Source of the DNA: Prevotella herbatica
GTDB taxonomy: Bacteria > Bacteroidota > Bacteroidia > Bacteroidales > Bacteroidaceae
DNA: 64,000 bases
NCBI RefSeq assembly: GCF_017347605.1
Contig: NZ_AP024484.1
Location: 1,765,501-1,829,500, forward strand
Direction: 5' to 3'
Shown: piece after piece, positions 38,395-47,466 of the stretch
Numbering within the stretch: the first letter of the stretch is position 1
Layout of the letters: each line of letters starts with the position of its first letter
Notes under the pieces: generated by a model
Told to the model about the DNA's origin: nothing
Database searches by the model: none
Seen by the model: only the letters and a program-made list of their open reading frames with translations
Made by a program: the position numbers and the translations under genes

Positions 38395-38446
38395 AAAGAC
38401 CAACTCGGGAATATTTATATTAAATGTTCCCAAGTTGATCTTTCCT
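38395..38446 (+). terminator. Hairpin between the surface lipoprotein and exopolysaccharide genes
   Basis: Nearly complementary arms (about 38395-38412 and 38427-38443, including CAACTCGGGAA against TTCCCAAGTTG) are followed only by TTTCC. The poor T tract suggests a partial terminator or processing site rather than full termination, leaving downstream genes partly coupled. No promoter was recognised between it and 38464. Confidence 0.5.
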
Positions 38447-38463
38447 AAAATTGAATTGAGTAA

Positions 38464-39840
38464 ATGAATAGTACCTTGAATAAATTGTTTACTGTCATGC
38501 TACTATTATGTCTGCCCCAAATGGCTATCTATGGTCAGATGGACAATCATAATGGATACAGACCAAAGATGCTGGTTTATAAAAATCTAAAAAACAAAGA
38601 TGTGTTAAAGCATTTCAATGAACGTTTCAATGAACTAGAACATCTGTTTAACAATGCTAAGGTTATTATGTCGCCTTATGCTGCCGCAAGAGATATTTCA
38701 AATTATAACACCATTCTTGACTCACTTTATAAAGTTAAAAACAATCAAGATGTTAAATCATTACTGCTGAATAATGGATTAGAAGTTACTGGACAGGCTT
38801 ATGGTCGCTTAGACAACTCTTTTCATATCAGTGATGATGATGATGTGTCGTCTTATAAGGCAAAGGCTCAAGCTGAAATTGGATGGGATTTGATTAATAG
38901 CAAATTTTATCAGAAAGAAGCTAAAACCAAACAGATACTTTATGGAAATGAGGTTGACAGACTGCAACAGTTCAAAAAACAAAATGAAAATGTTTTTGAC
39001 GATAGCCAGAATAAAATAATAGAAATGTATAATTACTATTTGGCTGTGACTATGACTCATAGGTTGAAAAATCTGGATATATTAAATGAGGCATCACAAC
39101 TTATGCTTGAACAAGATAGGGTGGCTACTGATCAGACGATGGATTTGATGAATGAGAAGATCGATTTGGAATATCAACTTTCACAAACATATAATGCGGA
39201 AGCTCTTGATAAGCAGCCTCTGTTTATAATTAAACCAACGATGCTTGTTGTTGATACATTGGCTTTGATGAATCTTGTCAAAGACAATATGGGCTCAAAG
39301 ATAATAACAGCTAACCAAAAGATGCTTGAAAATCGGAAACAGCTTACAAATTATCTCTCTACAACAAAATTGACACCATTCTTTAGGGTGTCTTCTTATT
39401 GGACTAGTAAAGACAGGCTTAGCAAGAATCTAGACTTAGGAGTAAGATTTACTATACCTCTTTGGAATCAGACAAAAAGCAAGAAGCATTCCATTGATGT
39501 CCAGAGTGCATTGTTGGAATTACAGCGTACTACAGATAATGAACAACTGAGAAGTATATGTCTTCAACAACTCAATATTATTGATAAGCTGAATCAATCG
39601 GTCAGCGTGGAGGCGATTCATATGAGGCAGCTAAAAAAGTATGTTGAAATTCGTAAAAAAGCGTATGCTCAAAATCAGAATGGATATAATTATATCGTCA
39701 GGATGCAGGAATATAACCAATTGCTTAAAGGAACGGAACGTCTTTGCCACTTGATGCTGAACCGACAGATGGCATTGATAAATATTGAGAAGACGATAGG
39801 AGCAGATGTAAAATATTTGACAAGGGAGGTAGACCTATGA
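38464..39840 (+). CDS. Outer-membrane-factor-like (TolC-type) protein of the polysaccharide operon
   Basis: A 458-residue exported protein with signal peptide (ending IYGQ). Most of it is long helices with heptad character (SYKAKAQAEIGWDLINSKF, NKIIEMYNYYLAVTMTHRLKNL, LDLGVRFTIPLWNQTKSKKH, VSVEAIHMRQLKKYVEIRKKAYA), as in outer-membrane factors, but it is more divergent than the two TolC-like proteins further right. Its stop codon overlaps the start of the HlyD-like gene (ATGA), so the two are translationally coupled and probably form one export channel. A role in passing polysaccharide through the outer membrane is inferred from this coupling. Confidence 0.7.
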   Translation: MNSTLNKLFTVMLLLCLPQMAIYGQMDNHNGYRPKMLVYKNLKNKDVLKHFNERFNELEHLFNNAKVIMSPYAAARDISNYNTILDSLYKVKNNQDVKSLLLNNGLEVTGQAYGRLDNSFHISDDDDVSSYKAKAQAEIGWDLINSKFYQKEAKTKQILYGNEVDRLQQFKKQNENVFDDSQNKIIEMYNYYLAVTMTHRLKNLDILNEASQLMLEQDRVATDQTMDLMNEKIDLEYQLSQTYNAEALDKQPLFIIKPTMLVVDTLALMNLVKDNMGSKIITANQKMLENRKQLTNYLSTTKLTPFFRVSSYWTSKDRLSKNLDLGVRFTIPLWNQTKSKKHSIDVQSALLELQRTTDNEQLRSICLQQLNIIDKLNQSVSVEAIHMRQLKKYVEIRKKAYAQNQNGYNYIVRMQEYNQLLKGTERLCHLMLNRQMALINIEKTIGADVKYLTREVDL

Positions 39841-41006
39841 ACGGCTTTAACTACGATACTGAACCGCAGCAGGAAGATGCTCGTGAAATGCTTCGTTACC
39901 AGAAAACTAAACTGGCTAAACAACAGCTTGTTTTTTCGTGCTTCTTTTTGTTTCTTTTAATATTACTTGGTATTTATGTTGTTAATAGAATTATGTATGC
40001 TCAATATGACGGATACATAAAAATAGATCAAAACCATGTAAGGGCTTTGGACGATATTTATGTGTTGCGACTTCATAAGAAAGTAGGAGAACATGTGAAT
40101 CCAGGGGATACTCTTTATTCTTATGTTCTACTGAACAATATTATTGGTCAATATGACGTGAATCATCGCCCAGCTGTTATAAAAGAAGCTGCTGACATGA
40201 AATTACAAGCACAGTTGGCAAAACAGCAAATTCCTGTATTAAGAACAAAACTGCATGAACTGCAAAAGCAGATGAGAAGTGAAAGTAGCGATGTATTTTA
40301 TGGCCTTACCGATAATGCAGCGCAAAACAATTTGAAAGCTCAGATAGAGGAAACCAAGACAGAGATAAAAAAGCAGCTTGCTACAGTTGCTATATATGTA
40401 AAATCTATAGGTAACACAAGACAATATATTCATGGTAGTGGATATGACCGTGACCGCGCCGGTATGCCTTATTCTCCAGAAGGTAAAAGATATAACGGAT
40501 CATTGGTTCTATATGCCTGTGCGCCAGATAGTGGTATTATCACTGATATAAAAATCCCTGCAAATACTGTTTTGTTCAAGACAGAGGAGGTTATGTCTAT
40601 GCAGTATTCCAATTATGGTATAGCTAATCTTGGAGTAATGGTTTATGTACCTAGTGACAAGGTGGATTACATCAGTAAGGCAAGTGATGTTGAAGTGATT
40701 GTCAATCGAGATATAATACTTAAAGCCCATGTTAAATTGCTAGGACTGCGTGTGGAGGATATTCCAAAACATCTTTTGAGTAACTTTTCACATGATATTG
40801 ATGCGGTAATTGCATATTTGAATTTTGATAAGGGGCAAGTTGTGCCTTATTGGGTATTGAATGATAATCTCCCAGTTAGAGTTCGTGTCAATAGATTGAA
40901 AAGTAAAAAACAACCATTCAGTGATAGACAGTTTATATTCACAGGCGATGGTGGTTCTGTACCCTATAAACCTGCGGGGAAAGTAAATACGAAAGTGCAA
41001 AAGTAA
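39837..41006 (+). CDS. HlyD-like inner-membrane adaptor of the polysaccharide operon
   Basis: A 389-residue membrane-fusion-type protein: a cytoplasmic N-tail, one span at residues 31-50, then a periplasmic part with lipoyl-like halves (LHKKVGEHVNPGDTLYSYV, LYACAPDSGIITDIKIPANT) separated by a coiled coil (about 115-185). It is comparable in layout to Alg44-type or HlyD adaptors but lacks a PilZ domain. It begins within the stop codon of the OMF-like gene, with a strong GGGAGG ribosome-binding site at 39822-39829. It probably bridges the membrane glycosyltransferase and the outer-membrane channel. Confidence 0.78.
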   Translation: MNGFNYDTEPQQEDAREMLRYQKTKLAKQQLVFSCFFLFLLILLGIYVVNRIMYAQYDGYIKIDQNHVRALDDIYVLRLHKKVGEHVNPGDTLYSYVLLNNIIGQYDVNHRPAVIKEAADMKLQAQLAKQQIPVLRTKLHELQKQMRSESSDVFYGLTDNAAQNNLKAQIEETKTEIKKQLATVAIYVKSIGNTRQYIHGSGYDRDRAGMPYSPEGKRYNGSLVLYACAPDSGIITDIKIPANTVLFKTEEVMSMQYSNYGIANLGVMVYVPSDKVDYISKASDVEVIVNRDIILKAHVKLLGLRVEDIPKHLLSNFSHDIDAVIAYLNFDKGQVVPYWVLNDNLPVRVRVNRLKSKKQPFSDRQFIFTGDGGSVPYKPAGKVNTKVQK

Positions 41007-41031
41007 AGTTGTCATACTAAAGGAATAAATA

Positions 41032-42684
41032 ATGAATGTTGATGGATTTCGAATATATACAAATTCTTATGGTCGCAAGATTGCGATAATAACAAAACTT
41101 GTTGATTTCTCAGATAAGTCATATTTTTATTACGGTGCCTTTGATGCCGTTTATATTAGCATGACTAATAGTCATTTAGTGAAAGCGGTATTGAAGCGTA
41201 TCAATCCGGTGACATGCAACGAAACTTCATATCAGCCGCTTTTTGTCAGTAAACGGCTAAAAGGAAAGTTAGGATTGCACGATTACGTAATTGATGACTT
41301 TATTGATAACCCAACAACATCTGAGGTTGCTACAAAGATAGAAGACATTATCAGAAATACTAAGGAAAGGGGAATAATACCTGAAGATGAGCTAATAAAG
41401 ACCTCTAGTGATATATTTCTGCGAATATACAGATACAAGTTATCACGCAATGATTTAATAATGAAACCAGAACTCGTTGAGAAATCGGCGACTGGCTATT
41501 CGTATCCTTTACTTGAATTATTCCATAATCTAGGATATTATCATTTACGTGAACACTTCTCTTTTGAACAAATCAGTTATGAGAAAGGTACTTTTCGTCC
41601 TTTGCGTTTCGTAAACAAAATACATCTTTGCCCTAAGTGCCAACACTCTCATCTACTTTATTATGAAACTTGTCCTAAATGTGGTAGCTCAGAATTGCAC
41701 ATCGAACAGATGATTCATCATTTTGCTTGTGCCAATATTTCTGCAGAAAGTACTTATAATTTAGGTGGACAGTTGGTTTGTCCTAAATGCCATGAACCAT
41801 TGCGCCATATTGGTGTAGATTATGACCGACCTGCAAGCCTTTACTCATGCGAAAACTGTGGTAATAATTTTATTTCACCAGTAACAAAGGCTTCATGCAC
41901 ATATTGTGAGACAGAGACAAATGTGAAGGAACTTGTGCCTCACGATATATTTGAATTTGAGATTACTCCCCAAGGTGCAGAGAATATAGCACATTCTTTG
42001 TATCCGTTATATTCTATCAACTCATATTTTGACAACTATATGAGTTTCTATGCATTCAGAAACAGACTTAAATTACTTATCGAAAGGAAGATAAACAAGG
42101 ATCAGATTGTAGGACTTGTTCTAGCTAAGATCTGGACTTTGGATGAAAATGGACGTACTATAGTCTCAACCGATGACGTTGTGGCTACAGCGTGTCGTGT
42201 CTTCTCAACAAATAAAGTAGCTTCTACAAAACATATTCTATATATAAGCTGCACTCTTTATCAAGGAGAGGGTCAGAAACAGCTTGATGAGTTTAAAAAT
42301 AAGGTTGTTGAAGGAGCTAAGATACTTGCTGCATTTATCGAGCCTGGTCATACTCAGCACTATACGTTTGAGATTGTTGGAGATAAAATTACCGATATAA
42401 AGGCTTATATGCAACAGTTGGAATTAGTTCCTAATCAAGCTGATCATGTAACTACTTATGAAGAAGCAGAGCACCCGATGGATATTTCAACTCCAGAAGC
42501 AGTTATGAAACACTTCTTAGGAAATAATAAAAAGATAAGTGATGCTCCTGTCACGGCTGACGTGCCAAAAATACATGATGTAGAGATAACCAATAAAAAG
42601 TCATTTAATTATATTTCTTGGCTTATAATGATTGGAGTCGGAGCTTTAGCTGCTATTATAGGTAGATATTTGTGGTTAGTATAA
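41032..42684 (+). CDS. TackOD1-like zinc-knuckle membrane protein
   Basis: A 550-residue protein with five Cys-x2-Cys knuckles: Cys200/203, 214/217, 250/253, 273/276 and 289/292, plus His229-His230 between knuckles. The spacing and wording (HLCPKCQHSHLLYYETCPKCG, HHFACANI, CPKCHEPLRHIGVDYDRP) resemble the TackOD1 domain, an output domain described in signalling proteins. The N-terminal 190 residues resemble a regulatory region, and residues 310-420 look alpha/beta. A single C-terminal span (about 526-549) anchors it in the inner membrane. It lies between the adaptor and the glycosyltransferase, so a regulatory role in polymer synthesis, perhaps where PilZ domains act in other bacteria, is plausible but inferred. 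Confidence 0.72.
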   Translation: MNVDGFRIYTNSYGRKIAIITKLVDFSDKSYFYYGAFDAVYISMTNSHLVKAVLKRINPVTCNETSYQPLFVSKRLKGKLGLHDYVIDDFIDNPTTSEVATKIEDIIRNTKERGIIPEDELIKTSSDIFLRIYRYKLSRNDLIMKPELVEKSATGYSYPLLELFHNLGYYHLREHFSFEQISYEKGTFRPLRFVNKIHLCPKCQHSHLLYYETCPKCGSSELHIEQMIHHFACANISAESTYNLGGQLVCPKCHEPLRHIGVDYDRPASLYSCENCGNNFISPVTKASCTYCETETNVKELVPHDIFEFEITPQGAENIAHSLYPLYSINSYFDNYMSFYAFRNRLKLLIERKINKDQIVGLVLAKIWTLDENGRTIVSTDDVVATACRVFSTNKVASTKHILYISCTLYQGEGQKQLDEFKNKVVEGAKILAAFIEPGHTQHYTFEIVGDKITDIKAYMQQLELVPNQADHVTTYEEAEHPMDISTPEAVMKHFLGNNKKISDAPVTADVPKIHDVEITNKKSFNYISWLIMIGVGALAAIIGRYLWLV

Positions 42685-42697
42685 AAAATAAGATTTG

Positions 42698-44017
42698 ATG
42701 TTTAATGAATTCTTTGATTTTCTCGACACGTTTGTGACATATCTTCAACATCTGTCATTATCCAGCATAGTAAATACATATTGGTTCCTTATATTCATTG
42801 AGCTGCCAAGATATTATATTGTTGAATATGCTGTTATGTTTTATATTAATCTGCATCAAAAAAAAATGCAGAAGCTAAAGAAATTTGCAAAATTTAGATT
42901 ATATAAAGATAATCCCTTGATATCCGTAATCGTACCAGGAAAGAATGAAGGACAGCATATCTATAAACTTGTAAAGTCGCTTGCTGAACAAACATACCGT
43001 AATTATGAGGTTATAATAATAGATGATGGATCGGATGATTTTACACCATATATCTGTGCCGACTTAGAAAAAGCCAACCTCATAGATAAGTATATCAGAA
43101 TGGATGTCAGAGGTGGAAAGGCTAGTGCTGCCAATATGGGAGCAAACGTCTCAAAGGGCAAGTATATCGTGCATTTGGATGCAGATTCTTCTTTAGATGT
43201 TGATGCCATAGAAAACATTTTACTTCCGTTTTATCTTGATGATAAAATAAAGGGAGTAGGTGGTTGTGTTAAAGTAAGAAACTCTCAAAAGACTATCTGT
43301 ACTTCACTTCAAGCAATAGAATATCTGAAACGTATTCAGGTTGGACGAACTGTAACATCTTTCTTTGGTATATATCATATTATATCAGGTGCTTTCGGTG
43401 CATTTGAAACAAAGACATTGCGCACATTCGGTTTTTGGGATGTTGGGCCTGGACTAGATGGTGATATTACCCAGAAACTTCGTAAGGCTGGGTATCGTGT
43501 GGTGTTTGCAAATGATGCAATATGTATGACTAATGTTCCAACAAAATGGTACAAACTTTTTCATCAGCGTATTAGATGGTCACGCTCACTGGTGAGATTC
43601 AGATTGCGTAAGCATATAGATATCCTCTTACCGAATAAAAATTGGTCGTTTCTGAACTGGTTGTCAAATATGGAAAGTATAATGTATGACTGTGTTCTCA
43701 ACTTCGTGTGGGGGTTTTATGTTATTAACCTGATGTGGAAATTCAATGAACATATAATAGAGGTCGTTTTCTTGGGATATTTCATACGTTTATGTTTCAA
43801 TTTCTTTGGGTTTGGATTGATTATGATTACCTCAGAGCGGGCTCGGCAAGAGTTTAGTCTTATAAGATTTATGCCATTGATGTCTCCTTATTCTGGATAT
43901 TTTCTGAGGATTGTCCGCTCAATAGCTCAATTGCAGGAATTTTTCTTCTTTAGGTCTTATGATGACCCGTGGAATCCAGAAAAGACTTCACGATATGCTA
44001 AACTAGAAAGAAAGTAA
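42698..44017 (+). CDS. Processive family-2 glycosyltransferase (polysaccharide synthase)
   Basis: A 439-residue membrane glycosyltransferase. The ATG at 42698 is chosen over an in-frame TTG one codon earlier. It has an N-terminal span (about 25-50), a GT2 domain with VIVPGKNEG, IIDDGSDD, the DxD motif HLDADS (161-163), the acceptor-base region GLDGDIT (254-256) and QRIRW (290-294), then two or more C-terminal spans. All signatures of hyaluronan/chitin/cellulose-type synthases are present, so it should polymerise a beta-linked glycan and extrude it. With the dehydrogenase next to it, the polymer probably includes a uronic acid. The exact sugars are unknown. Confidence 0.88.
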   Translation: MFNEFFDFLDTFVTYLQHLSLSSIVNTYWFLIFIELPRYYIVEYAVMFYINLHQKKMQKLKKFAKFRLYKDNPLISVIVPGKNEGQHIYKLVKSLAEQTYRNYEVIIIDDGSDDFTPYICADLEKANLIDKYIRMDVRGGKASAANMGANVSKGKYIVHLDADSSLDVDAIENILLPFYLDDKIKGVGGCVKVRNSQKTICTSLQAIEYLKRIQVGRTVTSFFGIYHIISGAFGAFETKTLRTFGFWDVGPGLDGDITQKLRKAGYRVVFANDAICMTNVPTKWYKLFHQRIRWSRSLVRFRLRKHIDILLPNKNWSFLNWLSNMESIMYDCVLNFVWGFYVINLMWKFNEHIIEVVFLGYFIRLCFNFFGFGLIMITSERARQEFSLIRFMPLMSPYSGYFLRIVRSIAQLQEFFFFRSYDDPWNPEKTSRYAKLERK

Positions 44018-44044
44018 TTAGTCTTTTTATAAATAATATTTACT

Positions 44045-45295
44045 ATGATTAGAAAAAACAACATAAAAATTGCAGTAATAGGTTTAGGATATGTTGGTTT
44101 CCCGCTTGCATGTCTTTTCGCTAAGAAATTTAAAGTGATAGGATATGATATTGATGCGTGTAAAGTTAAAAATCTTAACATGGGGAAAATCGGTGATATT
44201 GATGTCAATATTGATATAGTAAAGAATTTGCTCTATTCCGGAAGGTTGAGTCTTACATCATTACAGAGTGATGTGGCTGATTGTAATGTTTATATTGTTG
44301 CTGTGCCAACTCCTGCTGACAAGAAGTTGAAAGCTGACCCAACATTACTTTATCAGTCTTCTGTTGATTTAGGTTCAGTGCTCTCACCTGGTAACATAGT
44401 TATTTATGAGTCAACAGTATGGCCTGGAATGACGGAAGAAGAATGTGTTCCACGGTTAGAAAAATCATCGAGATTGAAGTACAATGAGGATTTTTTTGTA
44501 GGATATTCACCAGAACGTATTAATCCAAGTGATCAGGAACATTCTGTCGCAAATACAAAGAAAGTTACTTCTGGATCAACTCCTAAAGCTGCTGCTTTCG
44601 TAGACAGGCTTTATAGATCTGTTTTGCAAAATGGTACATATAAGGCGTCTTCAATAAAGGTCGCTGAAACATGTAAGATGATGGAAAATTGTCAACGTGA
44701 CGTTTTAATAGCATTCGCTAATGAAATGCTTGGAATTTGCCAAACGTTAGATATTGATTTCGATGAGGCTAACAAAGGTGCGGCAACAAAATGGAACTAT
44801 GTGAAGGTGAATCCGGGATTCGTAGGTGGGCACTGCATCGCTGTTGATCCTTATTATATGATTGATAAGGCTTCTGCAGCAGGATATAATCCAACTTTGC
44901 TTAAAGCCGCACGTCGTGTAAATAGTAAGATGGCACCGAAATTCGCACGGCATGTTATCGTAGATATAAAATCTCGTGGTTTAAGTGTTGGTAAAAGTAG
45001 AGTGCTTTTATTAGGATTTTCTTTTAAAGCTAATTGTCAAGACATTCGTAATACGCGAGCTTATGATATTTATGAGATGATTCATCGGTATACACATCAT
45101 ATCACTATTTATGATCCCCATGTAAATGCAGATAAGGTTAGGGGCGAATATGGTGTAGATGTAGAGACGGATGAGGACTCTTTGTCTAATGAAGGATATG
45201 ACGCAGTAGTTGTTTGCACGTCCCATTCCGTATTCAGGAAACCCCAAAAATGGTTGAAAAAAGGTGGGAAAGTATATACTCTGAAGCATATTTGA
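44045..45295 (+). CDS. UDP-sugar 6-dehydrogenase (WbpA/WbpO/TviB type)
   Basis: A 416-residue nucleotide-sugar dehydrogenase that oxidises C6 of a UDP-sugar to a uronic acid. It has the NAD-binding motif GLGYVGFP (13-20), VAVPTP, the SPERINPSDQEH block, and the catalytic Cys264 in GFVGGHCIAVDPYYM. The latter wording is closer to UDP-HexNAc dehydrogenases (WbpO, TviB, VipA) than to UDP-glucose dehydrogenase. It follows the glycosyltransferase by 27 bp and would supply its activated uronic acid precursor. Substrate preference cannot be settled from sequence alone. Confidence 0.9.
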   Translation: MIRKNNIKIAVIGLGYVGFPLACLFAKKFKVIGYDIDACKVKNLNMGKIGDIDVNIDIVKNLLYSGRLSLTSLQSDVADCNVYIVAVPTPADKKLKADPTLLYQSSVDLGSVLSPGNIVIYESTVWPGMTEEECVPRLEKSSRLKYNEDFFVGYSPERINPSDQEHSVANTKKVTSGSTPKAAAFVDRLYRSVLQNGTYKASSIKVAETCKMMENCQRDVLIAFANEMLGICQTLDIDFDEANKGAATKWNYVKVNPGFVGGHCIAVDPYYMIDKASAAGYNPTLLKAARRVNSKMAPKFARHVIVDIKSRGLSVGKSRVLLLGFSFKANCQDIRNTRAYDIYEMIHRYTHHITIYDPHVNADKVRGEYGVDVETDEDSLSNEGYDAVVVCTSHSVFRKPQKWLKKGGKVYTLKHI

Positions 45296-45301
45296 TATCC
45301 G

Positions 45302-45346
45302 TTATTTCGCCAAGATTGGACATTTTAGTCCTGTTTTGGCGAAATA
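45302..45346. other. Hairpin after the dehydrogenase gene
   Basis: Twelve-base perfect arms (TTATTTCGCCAA at 45302-45313 and TTGGCGAAATAA at 45335-45346) flank a 21-nt loop. No T tract follows, so this may be a terminator of unusual form or an operator. It marks the end of the polysaccharide operon. Confidence 0.6.
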
Positions 45347-45440
45347 ATAGTCAAATAAGGTTTATAGATTGGCCTAATATAAATGTTAAAAGTATATTCA
45401 AAATGCAGCATTGCCGAAACTTTATTCGTATTTTTGTATT

Positions 45441-47243
45441 ATGGAAAAACAAAAGATACGAGCATTATATAGCGACAGACATGATGCGCTTGTGAAGGAC
45501 ATAAACACGTTGAAGCATAAAAGTCGTGGATTCATATTGGGGGAAGTGTTGACTTTTCTTCTTTTTCTAGGATTCTTAGTTCTTTTCACGGTTACAGATT
45601 TTGGATTGGTGTTTATCGCTATTGCTATAATTAGTATTTTGGCTTATGTTGGCGTAAGATATGCTGACGCTAGGAATAGCGCTAAGATCGATATTATGGA
45701 ATGTCTTGATTCTGTATATCTGAATGAGATAAAAGCTAGTAATGGCGATTTTTCTTGTTTTGATAGTGGAGAAAGATATGTAGATGCTCATCATCCTTTT
45801 ACTTTTGACCTTGATTGCTTTGGCGCAGATTCACTCTTCAATAGAATAAATAGAACTGTTACTTCAGGCGGAAACAAATGTTTGGCTAAGTTTATGTCTA
45901 CAGTGAGACCACACTCTTCGGTAGACTCACTTACGCAATATCATGAAGCAATTATAGAACTTGCTGCCGATGATAAGGTTGACTGGCGTATGAAATTCAT
46001 GTCTTTGGGCATAGGAAAAAATATTGATTCAGTTGCAATACTACGGGCGGTAAAGTCTGTTAAGAGTTTTATAGTGTCTGGTCTCTTCGCTTCGTCATTT
46101 ATTCCTTGGATAGTTTGGACACTCACCCTGTGTTTCGTCGTATCGCTTATACTAACTGGAGCGGGCGTTATAAACTATGTTATACCAGTGATGTTGGCTT
46201 TAGTCAATTTTTTTATATCAATTAAATTGTGTCATAAAGCATTGCATGAAATATATAAAATAGTGGATAAACTGCATACACAACTGGTGTCTTATGTGAA
46301 ACTTATCAAACATGTTGCTGATGCGGACTATACATCTACTCATCTTGTTAATGCCAAAGAATTACTTACAGAGGCAATACCTTCTTTCATGGAAATGCAA
46401 AGCTTACTTGCTGGTATTGAGAGAAGATCAAATAACTTATGGTTTTTCTTTTCAAATGCAGTAGCTCTTCAGGATGTATTTATTGTTCGAAAGTTTGTGA
46501 AATGGCAGAATGCTTATGTTGAGAAAATGGACACGTGGATAGATACAGTAAGCGATGTTGATGCAATTGTGGCTATGTCTACATTCAGTTTTAATCATCC
46601 TGAGTCACATAGTGCTAATATTCTGGATGATGACAAAATTATTTTTGAGGCACATAATTTATATCATCCATTCCTTGATGAAACAGCCGTTAAGAATGAT
46701 TTTCTTATAAAGGACCACAACTATTATATTATTACTGGAGCAAATATGGCTGGTAAGAGTACGTTCTTGCGAACATTAGGCATAAACTATATATTGGCAA
46801 TGATGGGAATGCCTGTTTTTGCAGACAATTTGACGGTTTCACAGTTTAATCTTTTCACTAGTATGCGTACTACAGATGACCTGACTCATGGCATTTCTTA
46901 CTTTAATGCCGAATTATTGCGTCTTCGTCAGTTAATCAGCAGTTTGAGTGGTCCGACGTTAATCATTCTTGACGAAATATTGAAAGGAACAAACTCTCTA
47001 GACAAGTTAAATGGTTCTCGTCTTTTCCTTGAATACATTTCTGGTAAGAATGTAACTGGAGTTATTGCGACACATGATTTGGAATTGTCTAAAATGGTGG
47101 AAGTATATCCGGATCGTTTCCATAATTATTGTTTTGAAATAGAGTTGGGAACAGACATCACATATTCTTATAAGATAACTCAAGGTGTCGCAAAGAATCA
47201 AAATGCGACGTTCCTTTTGCAGAATATACTTAAGGGGATGTAA
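45441..47243 (+). CDS. Membrane-associated MutS-like ATPase
   Basis: A 600-residue protein combining membrane spans with the ATPase domain of MutS proteins. The ATG at 45441 gives MEKQKIRALYS; the longer frame opens upstream. Spans occur at about residues 35-80 and 200-245. The C-terminal domain has Walker A GANMAGKST (about 433-441), the MRTTDDLTHGISYFNAELLR signature, Walker B LIILDEILKGTNSLD (Asp511) and the ATHDLEL switch. The N-terminal mismatch-recognition domain of MutS is absent. Such membrane MutS-family proteins are widespread in Bacteroidetes but uncharacterised; mismatch repair is unlikely. A TATTTTTG motif lies immediately upstream at 45429-45436, too close for a normal leader. 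Confidence 0.82.
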   Translation: MEKQKIRALYSDRHDALVKDINTLKHKSRGFILGEVLTFLLFLGFLVLFTVTDFGLVFIAIAIISILAYVGVRYADARNSAKIDIMECLDSVYLNEIKASNGDFSCFDSGERYVDAHHPFTFDLDCFGADSLFNRINRTVTSGGNKCLAKFMSTVRPHSSVDSLTQYHEAIIELAADDKVDWRMKFMSLGIGKNIDSVAILRAVKSVKSFIVSGLFASSFIPWIVWTLTLCFVVSLILTGAGVINYVIPVMLALVNFFISIKLCHKALHEIYKIVDKLHTQLVSYVKLIKHVADADYTSTHLVNAKELLTEAIPSFMEMQSLLAGIERRSNNLWFFFSNAVALQDVFIVRKFVKWQNAYVEKMDTWIDTVSDVDAIVAMSTFSFNHPESHSANILDDDKIIFEAHNLYHPFLDETAVKNDFLIKDHNYYIITGANMAGKSTFLRTLGINYILAMMGMPVFADNLTVSQFNLFTSMRTTDDLTHGISYFNAELLRLRQLISSLSGPTLIILDEILKGTNSLDKLNGSRLFLEYISGKNVTGVIATHDLELSKMVEVYPDRFHNYCFEIELGTDITYSYKITQGVAKNQNATFLLQNILKGM

Positions 47244-47386
47244 ATGAAGCGATGTAAGACGATTATTTCTTATATATTTTAAGTGTGTAGATTGGAGAAC
47301 ATAATACTAATAATAATCTTATTCAATACTTTTATCCATAATACTAACACATAAAATGCGATACATAAATTGGCTAAAAGTGTTTT

Positions 47387-47407
47387 TTTAGTGTTAAAAA
47401 CGCTAAA
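47387..47407. promoter_or_regulatory. Imperfect palindrome upstream of the TetR gene
   Basis: TTTAGTGTT and AACGCTAAA form nearly complementary 9-base arms around three A residues, with one mismatched pair. It lies about 40 bp before the -7 box and could be a regulator site. Confidence 0.45.
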
Positions 47408-47434
47408 TTATTAAGTGCAATACTAAAAAATATA

Positions 47435-47459
47435 TATCTTTGCATCAACAAATTTGTTG
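47435..47459 (+). promoter_or_regulatory. -7 box and perfect palindromic operator candidate of the TetR gene
   Basis: TATCTTTG at 47435-47442 matches the -7 consensus. Immediately downstream, CAACAAATTTGTTG (47446-47459) is a 14-bp perfect palindrome spanning the expected transcription start. That is the classic placement for TetR autorepression. Confidence 0.6.
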
Positions 47460-47466
47460 AACAATT

